Shown: in pieces, positions 31,688 to 43,865 of the stretch
Layout: each line of letters starts with the position of its first letter
Position numbering within the stretch: the first letter of the stretch is position 1
Source of the DNA: Thereva unica
Taxonomy: Eukaryota > Arthropoda > Insecta > Diptera > Therevidae
Length of the DNA: 64,000 nucleotides
Assembly: GCA_949987705.1 (NCBI GenBank)
Contig: OX465282.1
Span: 68,507,922-68,571,921 of the forward strand
Direction: 5' to 3'
The notes under the pieces: model-generated
The model's database searches: none
What the model saw: the letters and a program-made list of their open reading frames with translations, nothing else
Told to the model about the DNA's origin: nothing
Program-made: the position numbers and the translations under genes

Positions 31688-33518
31688 TTGAAGGTCACGG
31701 AGCTCATCTGCTTGACCTATTCCTTACCACACATCCATCTCGATACTCCGTCGAGGCTAGCTCACTCCTTGGCAACTCGGACCACAAACTAGTCAGGGCT
31801 AATTTCCCATATCCATCCTCCACCCCAACCAGCACAGTCCCCAAAAGAACTGTCTGGCACTATGGGAAAGCCAGCTGGTTGGGACTTATTCGCTTTTTCC
31901 AAGCCACCGACTGGAATTTGTGTTTCCGAGGTACCAGTGCGAACTATGCTGCGCTTTGTATTACTAAAATAATACGGGCAGGAATGTGTTTGTTCATTCC
32001 TCATTCTACCAAATCTATAAAGCCTAGGCCAAATAGATTGTTCAATGGTGAGTGTATGAACGCAATTAATGCTAAGGAAGCCGCCTGTAGAGCGTACAAA
32101 CGTTCCCCAAACGAGTCATTTCGGCGTGAGTATATGAAATCGAGGAACTCCTGTAACTCCATCATCACGAAGGTCAAAGCGTCATTCGACGACAAGTTGA
32201 GAAGCAAGATCCTCAACACACGCATAGGCAGCAAAAATTTCTGGTCCTTGGTAACTTCCATCAAGAAGAATTTTATGTCTTTCACAACCCCTCCATTTAT
32301 TTATGGAGGAAAGGTGACAGCACAAAGCAAATCCAAGGCCGACTTATTGGCATCTCTGTTCGCCTCTAATTCTTCCTTACCTGAAACTGATACGCTACCC
32401 CCGGTTCTCGAACGCAACGCCCATTCAATGGACGGAATTTTCTTCAGGACTCGCGAGGTGTACAAATGTCTCAAAGTGCTCGACGTCAATAAATCCACTG
32501 ACCCCGACAATATCCCCCCTATGGTACTGAATAAATGTGCCTCACCTCTGGCTAAACCTCTGCGCAAACTTTTCGCCCTGTCCTACTTCTCCGGAGTTTA
32601 TCCAAACTCTTGGAAACTAGCTCATGTTCAGCCCATTCCCAAAAAAAGGTGAAGCCAGCGACCCTTTAAACTACCGCCCAATAGCAATTAATCCTGTTCT
32701 CTCCAAAATCATAGAGACAATAATCAATAGAAGGCTGATGAAATATCTGGAATCCAACCAAATTTTATACGACAGGCAGTACGGCTTTAGACCGAAAAGA
32801 TCTACTGGCGACCTTCTTGTGTGTCTGACTGAGGCCCTCAACCAAAACATCCATCGCTTCGGTGAGTCTGGTCTTGTTGTTCTAGATATTTCCAAGGCTT
32901 TCGACAGAGTATGTCATCCCGCCCTGTTGTCTAAACTCCTAGCTATTGGTATCGAATCAGTTCTAAAGAACTGGATTGAAAGCTTTCTTTCTAGCCGTTC
33001 AATCAAGGTAGTATTGGATGGCGTGGAATCCAAACCTCATTCCATCTCGGCCGGCGTCCCCCAAGGCTCTATTCTCTCACCTACCCTCTTTCTCATGTTT
33101 ATTAATGACCTGCTCTCAATTCCCTCCAACCCACTTCACAGTTTCGCCGATGACGGTACTCTGCGTTACTCCCACACCTTCGATAATACAAGACAAGCGC
33201 GTGCCAGACCTTGTCCCGTAGACCATGAACTCATGTCCAATTCTATTAACGAGGACATTGAACTCATTCTTGCTTGGGGCCGCAAGAATGGTGTCGAATT
33301 CAATGCAACCAAAACAAAGTACTGTCTTATCTCTACAAAAACCTGCACCACCCGTCCCTCTATCTCAGTGTACAAAAAGAATGTAATGGCTTACCCATCC
33401 TAACATCCTAGGCGTAACCTTATCATCAGATCTGCGATGGAATAATCACATATTCCAAATCGCCAAACAAGCTTTCCATATACAAGTCCTACATTCGGCC
33501 CCACCTTGAATACAACTC
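31688..33518 (+). pseudogene. CR1/Jockey-group LINE ORF2: endonuclease C-terminus and reverse transcriptase
   Basis: The frame opens inside the endonuclease (LLDLFLTTHPSRYSVEAS, then GNSDHKLV). It passes a linker and enters the reverse transcriptase: PLNYRPIAINPVLSK, QYGFRPKRSTGDLL, LDISKAFDRVCH, SAGVPQGSILSPTLF and the active site FADDGTL at about 33142. One extra A in the A run at 32641-32647 shifts the frame between PIPKK and the RT proper. The thumb starts (GVTLSSDLRWN) and is cut at 33518 by another LINE. The C-terminus resumes at 35391. It is 5' truncated and defective. Confidence 0.88.
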
Positions 33519-35390
33519 TATGACCAATTTCATGCTATGACCAATTTCATGCTCTCTCCGAAACCCTCTATAAAGAGTACCTCAGAAACATGTTAGGTAA
33601 AGTGTATGGTGATCCCAGAGCATTCTTTCAATTTATCAACACATAGAAAAAAGTTGATAATTACCCTTACACCATGCAATACGAGAACTCCCTTAGTTCT
33701 AATTCAGCCGAAATTTGTGACAATTTTGTATCGTTCTTCCTCAAGTCTTTCTCGTCCCCTGTATTCCAACCAGATGAAGACAATTTTCGACATATCAATG
33801 CAATACAAACGGCTCAAAACTTTTCCCTGTCTATAACCAGGGATGATATTTCGAAACATATAAATGAATTTCCACAGGATTTTTCGTCCGACCCTGATTG
33901 GGTCCCTCCAGCTGTTCTAAAATCCTGTGCAGGGGCTCTACTGTCTCCTATTTTATGTTTATTTCAAAAATCCCTAAATAAAGGGCGCTTCCCAACCTTA
34001 TGGAAAAACTCTTTTATAATACCTGTCCATAAAAATGGCTGTAAAAACGAAATATCTAATAATAGGCAATTGCGAAGTTATCGTCTATACCGTCTATAAC
34101 TCTTCGAATCTATTATTTATTCTGCTATCGCCCCTATCTGCAAGAGGCTTATCTCAAGAAACCAACATGGTTTTCTTGCAGCCCGTTCCACTACTACTAA
34201 TTTACTGGAGTTCTCTTTACACACAGTTAGAGGCTTTGTTACTGGCTGCCAAACTGACTGTGTCTACACAGACGTCAGTAAGGCTTTCGTCAAGCTCTCT
34301 CACTCTATTATAGTTCTTAAACTAAAGAAATTAGGCTTTCCGCATGCCCCTATGGTATGGTTCCAGTCGTACTTAGCCGATAGAGGTTCTATTCCGCGGA
34401 GTCAAATCTAAGAACATCGAAGCGTCCTCTGGAGTCCCGCAAGGTAGTCATCTTGGCCCTCTCCTTTTTATTTTATCAATTGACGATATTGTTACCCAGC
34501 TAAGGCACTGTAAAATCCTTATTTACGCTGATGACATCAAACTGTATCGCCACATAAGGAGTATAGAGGATTGCAAACTTCTGCAAACAGATCAGATATT
34601 AGTAAATGCGAGATCATGACATTTTGTAGGAAGCTTGGTGTTATAACCTATGACTATACTTTCCTTGACAACAAGGTCTCCCGTACTGCATCTGTAATCG
34701 ATCTTGGGGTTAGGTTGGACGTTAAGATTTCTCCACCCACATCAATTATATCTTCTCCAAGGGCAATTCAGTCCTGGGATTTATAAAAAGATGGTCCAAA
34801 GAGTTCAACAATCCCCTCATCACTAAACACCTGTACGTATCTTTGGTTAGGCCTTTGCTTGACTACGCTTCCTAGGTATGGTCTCCTTACTACTCCTTCC
34901 ATGTTAGCAGAATCGAATTGGTTCAAAGGAAGTTCGTCCGGTTTGCACTCAGCCACCTCCCGTGGGATGACCCACTCGCTCTTCCGCCTTATGAGAACAG
35001 ACTTAAATTGCTCAACTTAAGCTCTCTCGATAAGCGCCGTGAGGTCGCTGACGTTATATTCGTTCATCGACTGATGAATGACAAGGTGGACTCTGGTTTC
35101 TTAAGAAGCCGCGCGTCATTTAGAGTGAATAACTACAGCCTGAGAGGTGAACCTCTCTTGCACATTAATTCCTCTAACACCATTATAGCATGTTCGAACC
35201 CGTTAATCGCATGCTTATAAATACTAACACCAATAGGAGTGTGTTTAGCTTGCTAACTAGTGTTTAGCTTGCTAATATTTTATGTTTGCATGCCTCAGCT
35301 GAGCCACGACGGCAATGGTAAATTGTTTCTCAGCCCTGCTGAGAAGTGCACCTTCTGAGCTAGACGGTTAACTCGTATATGTATATATAT
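33519..35390 (+). pseudogene. second LINE (CR1/Jockey-group) nested in the first
   Basis: In broken frames the plus strand shows a linker and RT fingers (DPDWVPPAVLKSCAGALL, LNKGRFPTLWKNSFIIPVHK), a palm with YADDIKLYRH near 34530, then VQRKFVRFALSHLPWDDPLA and PPYENRLKLLNLSSLDKRR from the C-terminal region. At least five frame changes are visible. It interrupts the host LINE between the codons for EYN and SYIW. The target word aactc is present at both junctions (33514-33518 and 35391-35395), consistent with a short target duplication. Its 3' end is a gtatatatat-type tail. Confidence 0.82.
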
Positions 35391-35952
35391 AACTCGTATA
35401 TTTGGGCGGGCGCCCCAAAAAACTACCTTGGCTTGGCTGGACAAGGTGCAAAATCGCGCCATCAAACTCATTGGCGATAGCACCCATTGCTCCTCCATCG
35501 ACTCTTTAAGCCACCGTAGGAATGTTGCAGCACTTAGCAAATTTTACTGCTATTACCATAGCGAGTGTTCCGCCGAAATTAGAAACCTCCTGCCTACACG
35601 GCAATTTTTTTCCCGCAACACAAGACTAGCCAACTCGGCTCACCCCTTCACCCTTCAGTTCTTCCCTTCGCGCACATTACGTTTTAGTAGTTCGTTTATA
35701 AATAGAACAACTCGATTGTGGAACTGTCTTCCACAGTCAGTGTTTCCGAACTTATATAACATCTCAGAGTTCAAACGCAAGGTTCATAGACATCTACTCA
35801 CGCACCCTCCAGACCCCTAACCTATCCCTTCTCCTCTATCCATCAAAGCAAGCTTACTACTAGAGACTGGCCATGACTCGAACGACATGACAAACTAGTA
35901 GTACAAAGGGTAATTCCTAAGCTCGACTTTACCACATAAAAAAAATATGACG
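35391..35952 (+). pseudogene. CR1/Jockey-group LINE, C-terminus and 3' end of the interrupted copy
   Basis: The frame carries AWLDKVQNRAIKLIGDSTH, SHRRNVAALSKFYCYYH, NRTTRLWNCLPQSVFP and FKRKVHRHLLTHPPDP, stopping at 35820. The 3' UTR ends ...aagctcgactttaccacataaaaaa. The same C-terminus occurs at 37185, 48205 and, in part, 47765, 49230 and 52745. Confidence 0.88.
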
Positions 35953-36382
35953 TCGAGTTGAGTTCATTTTGGGCTGAAATAGAGTTGAGCTGAAATCAAA
36001 ACATAACCTCAAATTAATTTTTGTGCAAAATTATCATATATAGAAACAAAAAAAAAATCAGAATAAAAAAATGTTTGGTCCTGTGCAAGCAAAAACACTG
36101 AACACAAATCTAACGGCAAATGCGGACTCCACGGACTGTAACCAAACAAAACAAATGTCAATAAATTACATGTATTTGCACCTAATTTATATTTCCATAT
36201 AATCTTCACACAAAATCTAATGTTACACAAAATCTGTCTGCAAAAATTTTATAAAAAAATTATAAGATTTAAACACGCACGGTTATTATGACCAGGATAA
36301 TAAAATACAAAGTACAACTATTTCTTATCACGCACTTCTTTTTTTCTAAATGACATCATTAGTATCACAATTTTTAAAGTGG
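35953..36382. other. no feature recognised
   Basis: AT-rich unique DNA left of the hAT insertion; it ends with the 8-bp target copy ctttacac (36383-36390). Confidence 0.4.
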
Positions 36383-36399
36383 CTTTACACCAGGGGTGA

Positions 36400-37184
36400 C
36401 CAACCCAAATGGTATCGCGGGCCACTTTGAAAATGAATTATGATCCAGCGGGCCGGGGTGATTCAAATTTAATTTAATATAATTTAGAGAGGGAGTTCCA
36501 AAGTTGTGCTGCGAAGACAAAGAAAGAACCATGGAAACGCAGAATTGTTAAATTATTATTTCTGAGAAATTGCGAAAGTTGCACAAACCGGTTAGCGGTC
36601 CTGTAAGATATTGTGAAACAGTCGCAAAAGCTTATACTAACGATAGTCACTTTAGCCCCGATTATATTGAGCAAATTTACGGGCTACTGGCCGGCGAGTT
36701 TAGAAGCCGGCAAGCCAGCGATAGTGACGAAGACACTCAAAACTTTACACTCGCTCAGTAGTCAACATGCTAGCGCGAATAAATTGCGTCATTTTGTAGT
36801 CAATGAAACCAAATAGTAAGATACTCGCAACTAGTTCACTAGCAACTATGATGACACACGTCTAGTTTACTAGCTAACAAGCCCACACGCCAGAGAGTAG
36901 AGAGTAAAGTAACCCGGTTTTCAACTTTGGCCTTGGGGGAATCCAGCGTAGAGTTGGGCACTTGAGGAATTTTAGCCACCTATTGTAACCTTTTGAGAAC
37001 TAAAGAGCATAAAAAACAAAATGCGCTTGTGAAGCCAGTTTTAGCAGAAAAAAGTCATGACTTGATTGAAGGCTGTGATGTTTACGAAACCAGATTCACA
37101 TATTTGTATTTATAAGTTTTTGAGACGCCCACAATACGAAATTATTTGAATGGCCATCAGCTTTTCAAGGAATTTTGCCAGAAA
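36400..37184. other. inner left part of the hAT element, no transposase recognised
   Basis: A minus-strand frame (36474-36674) contains FFVFAAQLWNSLSK, which resembles LINE C-termini, so a LINE scrap may sit here. Nothing matches a BED finger or the hAT dimerisation domain. Confidence 0.35.
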
Positions 37185-37998
37185 TGGAAGAATACTAATA
37201 GGCAAGAGATGCAAGTTCCTCCTTCAGCCAGCTGCTCTAGCCACAATCTACAAGTCCTACATTCGACACCACCTTGAATACAACTCGTATATCTGGGCGG
37301 GAGCTTCTAAAACCACCTTGGCTTGGCTGGAAAAGATGCAAAACCGCGCCAGCAAACTCATTAGCGATAGTACTCTTTGCTCCTCCATCGACCCTTTAAA
37401 CCACAGTAAGAATGTAGCTGCATTCAGCAAGTTTAATCGCTATTATTACAGTGGCTGCTCCACACACGGAAACTTTTTTCCCACAACACATCATTGCGCT
37501 CCTTTAATCCCTCATGGGACATAGGGCGGAAACAGTTGCCCTCCAGCGGACTCTGTTTTGCGCGACAGCTCTCAGCTCCGACCAGGATCTCCCAGTTGTT
37601 TTGGCTTCTGCTAGTAGGGTTCTCCTCCACGTTGTTCTAGGTCTTCCCACTCGACGGGATCCTTGCGGATTCCAGTCGAGGGCCTGTTTTGCTAGATTTT
37701 CGTTTTCGCGTCGCAAGGTGTGGCCAACCCACTTCCATTTCCTTCGTCTGATTTGGTCGCAGTTCGTTTATAGATAGAACAATTCGACTGTGGAACTGTC
37801 TTCCGCAGTCGGTGTTTCCGAGCTCATAAAACATCTCTGAGCTCAAACGCAAAGTTTATTGACCTCCAGACCCCTAACCAATCCTTTCTATTCTATCCTT
37901 CAGATCAAGCTTACTACTATACTTTGCACCATGAATCGAACGACATGACGGGCTAGTAGTAAAAAGGGTGACTCCTAAGCTTCATCTTATCAAAAAAA
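37185..37998 (+). pseudogene. CR1/Jockey-group LINE C-terminus, interrupted by an RTE scrap
   Basis: The frame reads KFLLQPAALATIYKSYIRHH, then YNSYIWAGASKTTLAWLEKM and so on to about 37497. A reverse-oriented RTE 3' piece (37498-37761) follows, and the LINE resumes with a frame containing RTIRLWNCLPQSVF. About 75 bases of the LINE are missing at the junction. The 3' UTR (aagcttcatcttatc) ends near 37998. Confidence 0.85.
37498..37761 (-). mobile_element. RTE-like LINE 3' fragment inside the LINE copy
   Basis: It equals the final ~260 bp of the RTE element, on the minus strand, from WVGHTLRR-type sequence to ALCPMRD. No target duplication is visible and host bases are lost, so it arrived by rearrangement or a non-standard insertion. 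Confidence 0.85.
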
Positions 37999-38784
37999 GC
38001 CGGAAAATTGAAGGGACAGGAGGGAGAAGGACACTAGGGAATACCTAGCTATGATTAAAACATGGTGCCAAGTCGAGGGAAACTTTGGTACCGTGAGGCA
38101 GGACTTGAGAAGGTGAGTCAAAATAGGCAATAGACGAGGTATAAGCATTTTCAAGAGACCCAAGGACGTTTCCAGGGGAGGGGTTTTGGGGGTTCAAACC
38201 CCTCATAAAGAAAAAAAAAACATCGCATATAACATTGAAAAATCAAATAACATCATATTTTTTAAATTTATGTATATAAACTTCGCTTCTATTTTGCTTA
38301 AACGTGGTCCATATACATAAATAAATAATTTTCAATATATAAATAATTTTTCTTAAAATTGATACTAAATTTGAGATAGGCAGAACACCATTCAAAACGC
38401 GTTTGTTTTTAGAACTAAATTTTATAGCCCGAACCAAACGAGATGAGGTTTCTCAAAACTCGATCTTTCATACGCAGTAGCAGTAGAAAATACATAAGCG
38501 CATATGTGCGCTATGTTTATTTGGGTGTAATTTTCATTTCCCCACATGCGCGAAGAAAAAAATTGTCGGGAATGACTATGTATAAAAAAAAACTATAGGG
38601 AGAGGAAGAAGAGGTTTCATTTACACTGATCTGGGCTGGGCGCGATATTCATTTTTCGCAAATTCCATTTTCGAAAAGAAACAGTTCGCAGTTAAAATTT
38701 GAGACGAGTTTCACAACTTTTTATCCTAGACATCACAAATTACAAAACTTACAAGTTCAATGTGCGGAACGTCGCCCACAATTC
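37999..38784. other. no gene; palindromic G-rich word near 38177
   Basis: The phrase ggggttttgggggttcaaac (38177-38196) is shared in altered form with 63366-63395 and probably marks the end of another element. The remainder is unassigned. Confidence 0.35.
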
Positions 38785-40085
38785 ATCACAAGGCGCCTTC
38801 AAATTTTCATCCTAAAAATCTGCTGGTAAGTTAAAATTATAAATGAAGAACTATTGCGATGTGCCGGCCAAGAAAGCATATATAACGAAATCATGCAAAG
38901 GAAATGACCACACCTTACGAGGTGCAAACAAGAATCTAGCCAAACAGGCGCACGACTAGAATCCGTAAGGAACCCCTCGAGTTGGAAAACCTAGAACAAC
39001 ATAAATAGAGTTTCACGAGAGCGAGACAAGACAACAGTCGGCCGGAGTCTCGATCTCGCTGCGCGAGAGTGAGATCACTGTTGTCTTGTCTCGCACCCCA
39101 GTGCAACAGTGATATAGTGTTGTGTCGCGATAGTATTGCGTTACTCTCGCGAGAGTCAGTGTTGCACTCTCGACCTCCCCCACCCTCTGTTTATGCCCTG
39201 CAGAGAAATTAAAAGTATGGGAAAATCCTTCGCAGGCGGCCGCCGCCACGACCTATGCGACAATCTGTTTGTGCCTTTAAGGGGGTAAAATTAAAGTTGA
39301 ATATGAAAAAAGATTTAAAAATTGTTGAAATATTACTAAAAAAAATTAGGAAATTTATTTTAATCCCACCCCTAAATCTAAACTATATAAAAAATTCATT
39401 GAAAAAGAATTTCTTTTCGTAGATGCAAAAAATTTAACATAAAATTAAGATTTAAGAGAATTTTTATTCCTTCCTAATTAGTGTTCACTCTGGACGACAT
39501 ACCCTTCTCAAGAGAATCCACTCAGAGTGTTCACTTAGTTTTTATTCGCACCACCCAGTGTCTCCGCGAGAGTAGTGTGACTAGATTAAGGACGCTTCTC
39601 TCGATGAGACAATGGCATGTTTAGAAGGGTGAACTCGCGCTCTCGCGGGCGTGTTGGGTATTTTCGCTGGCACCTTTAAACTCTGGAAGACTGGGGTTGC
39701 CCAGCTCATAAATATATTACCGACGAAAATATAAAACTCTACTTTCTATGGAATCGGGAAATCCCGCAACAATCCAGGAAAAAAATTAATCGACTGGGAA
39801 ATTCCGCGAGATCGAACGAGAGCGCGACAGTCTCGCATTCGATAGTGTTGTCTCGGCGAGACTAGGAATTTTTTACTGTCGCGCTACTCTCGCCATGGGG
39901 CAGAAGCTGTTGTCTCGCGTGTTGTCTTGTCTCGCATGCGACAGTGCAAGAGTTGCAACACTAGTGTTGCATCTCGTGAAACTCTAAACATAAAGGAGAA
40001 CCCTACCAAAAAAGGCCACAACAAGAGGACAACTGTTGTCGCAATATGTTACATGCGTGATTAAAGGAGCAGAAGAAAAAGTTTC
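38785..40085 (+). pseudogene. decayed RTE-like LINE 3' region, split by an hAT MITE
   Basis: The plus strand matches the RTE C-terminal coding and 3' end (38785-39005 and 39987-40085). It is heavily mutated, ending in gattaaaggagcagaagaaa. Its sequence agaacaac...ggagaaccct is interrupted exactly by the MITE and its duplication. Confidence 0.8.
39006..39986. mobile_element. hAT-type MITE, 981 bp, with complex subterminal repeats
   Basis: The ends TAGAGTTTCACGAG and, in reverse, TAGAGTTTCACGAG match. The perfect 8-bp duplication aacataaa flanks it (38998-39005, 39987-39994). Many copies of ctcgcgagag-, gtctcg- and gacaacag-type words crowd both ends, as transposase-binding subterminal repeats do in hAT elements. 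No coding capacity was found. Confidence 0.9.
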
Positions 40086-40385
40086 CTGCGCTCATAAAAC
40101 ACTAGCTCGATGTTGACCAAAGAAGTATGCTTGCTTGTAATGCTCGTTTTCTCTGCTACCTCCAGCACACTCAGTTGCGGATGGGGTCTTTATTTTGAAT
40201 TGTTACAGAAAAAAGCAATTACTTGGATTTTAACCATTAACCCGGTTCCTTGGTGCAACCCAAAAGCTAATTCTCTATGGCCGGTTATTAAGTTTAATCA
40301 TTGCTCTTTTTTTCACCACTAGGGAATCCAATCCCGCGTCAAAAAATCAATCCCGCAAGCTTGTGTGATCGAGGTCAACAATCCC

Positions 40386-41055
40386 GCGGATTTGGTTTGG
40401 ACATTGTGGTTATGTTCATGAATTTATGAAGTATTATATGAAATAAAAGCGTAACAAAGTACTGAGTCAGTTAAACAAAGTATTCAGGCCAATATACGTT
40501 TTTATTTCGAAATTACTCTCCATTACAGCAGAGTTTATGCTACTGATGTAAAAAATCGGAATCGGGATCAATTCCAACGTAGTTTAGAAATGGTCTAAAT
40601 ACTTAGTTTGACTGACTTAGTAGTTAATTTTTTTTTTTTATGTGGTTACTGTGTTTTCATGAACCGGGGTAGAGTATTCCTTGAGTTTAAAGAAAGCTGT
40701 TTCTCTCAATTCAACTCTAGGACGGTTCTAGGTTGAAGTGATCGATAAGTAATTATACGTCGTGTCTCCGTTGGTATGTGTGCAGTAAAAGCACTTAAAC
40801 AAACACATATGCAAAACCGGGCTTAATCCAAGTGACGTTTTCTCGGATGTAACGAAACTTTACTCAACCCGCGTTTCTATGGGCCTTACTCCGAGTTAAC
40901 CGAGGGTAATCACTGCATGGAAACCCAGTAATTGATCACGTTTGGATACACCCACATAAATACACTTAGGTGAATTTGTGTTATTGCTGTATTGCTTAGT
41001 AAACAGATATCTTTAACCAACGAATTTAAATATTTTGTGGAGTGTAAAGTTTCAA
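40386..41055. other. interior of the nested hAT-like element, no gene recognised
   Basis: No reading frame with a domain was seen; the segment ends at the tta target copy of the PIF-like element. Confidence 0.4.
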
Positions 41056-41717
41056 TTAAGGCCCTGTTACATAGCAGCGTTGCGTAGCTGTTGGCAAAAT
41101 TAAAACTATGTAATTAAATTGGACTTGCCACATGGCGCGCAACGCAACGCATGAGTTGAACATGGTTCAACTTTTACGCGAGACAATTTGGTTGGCAATG
41201 GTTTTTTTATAAAACAAACTCTGCCCATTTGGTTGACACTTTACAGCACTTGACGGAACTTGGTCTGTTAAGAATCATCAAATTCCATCAATTTAATTTT
41301 AAGTTCTTATTAACAAATAAATTATCAAATTCTTATTCATTTTGTTGAAATTATCAAGTCCATCTTTTTTATCTTATTTTTGTCTCTAAAAGAATTTCCA
41401 ATCTCATTAAAAATGTCACATAAGCACAATGCATAAAATTTTCAATTATCTCGAACGGAAACATGATGCCTCAACGGGTAAAATTTCACTTTGAAAAATG
41501 TTTATATGAAAATCTTCTTCAATCGCAACAACTTAGCATTTATTTGTAAGACAATTGTCTGCTAAAGGAAGAGTCAATTTATTTTTTGTTATTTTGTTTA
41601 TTATTATCATAAGTATAAAAGAAATTGTTTTAAAATAAAGAATTTAGTCGAAGCAACTCAGACGTTTGAGATAGAAGTGGCTGCAGAGCTACTTCTTTTT
41701 TAAATTCTTTTATTTAA

Positions 41718-42690
41718 CTTACACTGTTTGTCGTCAAATCTTGGAAGTTAAATTTGACCCACTTCTCGGTTTCGGATAGAGCTGAAATTTTGCATACACG
41801 TTTAGTTTGGATGACAATGCAATCTGGCCATTTTGTAAAAATATCAAGATGGCGGTTCCAAAATGGCGCCCGATTTTTGAAATTGTGCCACTGTTTGTCG
41901 TCAAATCTTGGAAGTTAAATTTGACCCACTTCCCGGTTTCGGATAGAGCTGAAATTTTGCATACACGTTTAGTTTGGATGACAATGCAATCTGGCCATTT
42001 TGTAAAAATATCAAGATGGCGGTTCCAAAATGGCGCCCGATTTTTGAAATTGTGCTCCGCGGCCCTCTGATATGGGTATCAAATGAAAGGATATGACAGG
42101 TAGAACACAATAAGCTATGTGGCGTCATTCCAAATTCAAAATGGCGGCCAACACTTACACTGTTTGTCGTCAAATCTTGGAAGTTAAATTTGACCCACTT
42201 CCCGGTTTCGGATAGAGCTGAAATTTTGCATACACGTTTAGTTTGGATGACAATGCAATCTGGCCATTTTGTAAAAATATCAAGATGGCGGTTCCAAAAT
42301 GGCGCCCGATTTTTGAAATTGTGCTCCGCGGCCCTCTGACATGGGTATCAAATGAAAGGATATGACAGGTAGAACGCAATAAGCTATGTGGCGTCATTCA
42401 AAATTCAAAATGGCGGCCAACACTTACACTGTTTGTCGTCAAATCTTGGAAGTTAAATTTGACCCACTTCCCGGTTTCGGATAGAGCTGAAATTTTGCCT
42501 ACACGTTTAGTTTGGATGACAATGCAATCTGGCCATTGTGTAAAAATATCAAGATGGCGGTTCCAAAATGGCGCCCAATTTTTGAAAATGTGCTCCGCGG
42601 CCCTCTGACATGGGTATCAAATGAAAGGATATGACAGGTAGAACACAATAAGCTATGTGGCGTCATTCCAAATTCAAAATGGCGGCCAAC
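41718..42690 (+). repeat. tandem array, about 267-bp unit, 3.6 copies
   Basis: Units start actgtttgtcgtcaaatctt at about 41720, 41891, 42160 and 42430. The first is shortened to ~170 bp. Each contains gatagagctgaaattttgc, aatctggccattttgtaaaa, ccaaaatggcgcccgatt and ggtatcaaatgaaagg. Units 2-4 differ by only a few bases, showing recent local amplification. Diverged single copies lie at 11.4, 22.4, 27.1 and 42.9 kb. Confidence 0.93.
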
Positions 42691-42895
42691 ACTAAATTGC
42701 GGAAAGCTTATAATAGACTAAAAAGTAGAAAATATAACCGATCAACTTCCAATTTTGCACACACTCGTAGTTCGGGTGGTTAATGTGTATGAATGATGAG
42801 ATGAATAGTTGAGTTAAGGGTGAGTTGATAATAAAGAAGCAATACACGTTACAAAAAATCACAAACAAACACAGAGATGCTGCTGTCAACTAAAT

Positions 42896-43246
42896 TCAAC
42901 TACTCAAATACTGAACTCATGTCCGTATGCATAATTTCAACTAAACCCAGGTAGCAGAGCTGAGTCGAGTTCAGTCAACCTTAACCCAACTCGACTCCCG
43001 TTTACATGTAGTTAGACTTGGGTTCAACTTGAGTTCAACTCATCATGTATAAGTACTAAATGCAATCTGACCTTTTTGTAAAAAAATCAAGAAGACGGTT
43101 CCGAGATGGCGGCCGTTTTTGCAATTATGTTGCACCGAGCCCACGACATGGGTATCAAATGAATACAGTAAACTGTGTGACGTAATTTTAAATCTAATAG
43201 AATTGCCATCATAAAATGGCGGAATACATATAATAAACTAAAAAGT
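42896..43246 (+). repeat. diverged unit of the dispersed repeat with an internal insertion
   Basis: It parallels 22440-22837 block by block, including the gttcaactcatcatgtat segment that is absent from the 267-bp units. That segment splits the words equivalent to cacgtttagtttgg and aatgcaatctg, so it is an extra insertion shared by these two copies. Confidence 0.7.
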
Positions 43247-43655
43247 AGAAAATAAAATAAATGGTTAAAAAAATTTTTAAAAAAATTCTTTTAATTTACT
43301 AAAAAATGTACTGAAAAGTAAAAAATAAAAAATATTTTAAAGAAAGCGTGAAATTTCAATTTTAATGAAAAAGTTAATTAAAAGAATGGCGCATTTTTCA
43401 TCAAAAATTGAAAATATAACTGTAAATCGCGTGAGATTTACAATAACCCTCAATTTTTTGCTTTGTTAATTTCAAATTCTAACAAAATTTTTTGATGAAA
43501 AATGCGCCATTCTTTTAATTAACTTTTTCATTAAAATTGAAATTTCACGCTTTCTTTAAAATATTTTTTATTTTTTACTTTTCAGTACATTTTTTAGTAA
43601 ATTAAAAGAATTTTTTTTAAAAAATTTGTTTAACCATTTATTTTTTCTATCATGC
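43247..43655. repeat. near-perfect foldback, arms about 175 bp
   Basis: The left arm 43247-43421 and right arm 43482-43655 are reverse complements with very few mismatches. Shared words are aagcgtgaaatttcaatttt and aagaatggcgcatttttcat, plus their complements. The ~60-bp loop is unique. RNA from either strand would form a long hairpin. Confidence 0.92.
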
Positions 43656-43865
43656 AGTTACACCTATTACACAGCGCATCAAAGATCAAGGTGATACACC
43701 CTGATCTACCAATTTAGCAGCGGAGAAGCAAAAGAGTTTCTTCGCTCTACAAAAAACATGGTCTGTCAATTAACGAGGCGCGCTAAGATGCTATATGACT
43801 AGGTTGTGAAAAGTCATGCTCAGCTAAGCTTCGCAACGCAACGCTGCTATGTAACTGTGCCTTTA

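Larger units (their letters stand above)
41059..43862. mobile_element. PIF/Harbinger-like element, 2804 bp, filled with repeats
   Basis: The left end AGGCCCTGTTACATAGCAGC and the reverse of the right end AGGCACAGTTACATAGCAGC are inverted repeats of about 30 bp with two mismatches. TTA lies on both sides (41056-41058, 43863-43865), the PIF/Harbinger duplication. No Harbinger nuclease or Myb-like gene was found. The interior holds a 267-bp tandem array and a foldback. Confidence 0.78.

Noticed and set aside
41807..42397. Repeated frames of 75-90 codons on both strands as a gene family
   Set aside because: They come from the 267-bp tandem array; the repeat length is close to a multiple of three and no codon bias or domain is apparent.
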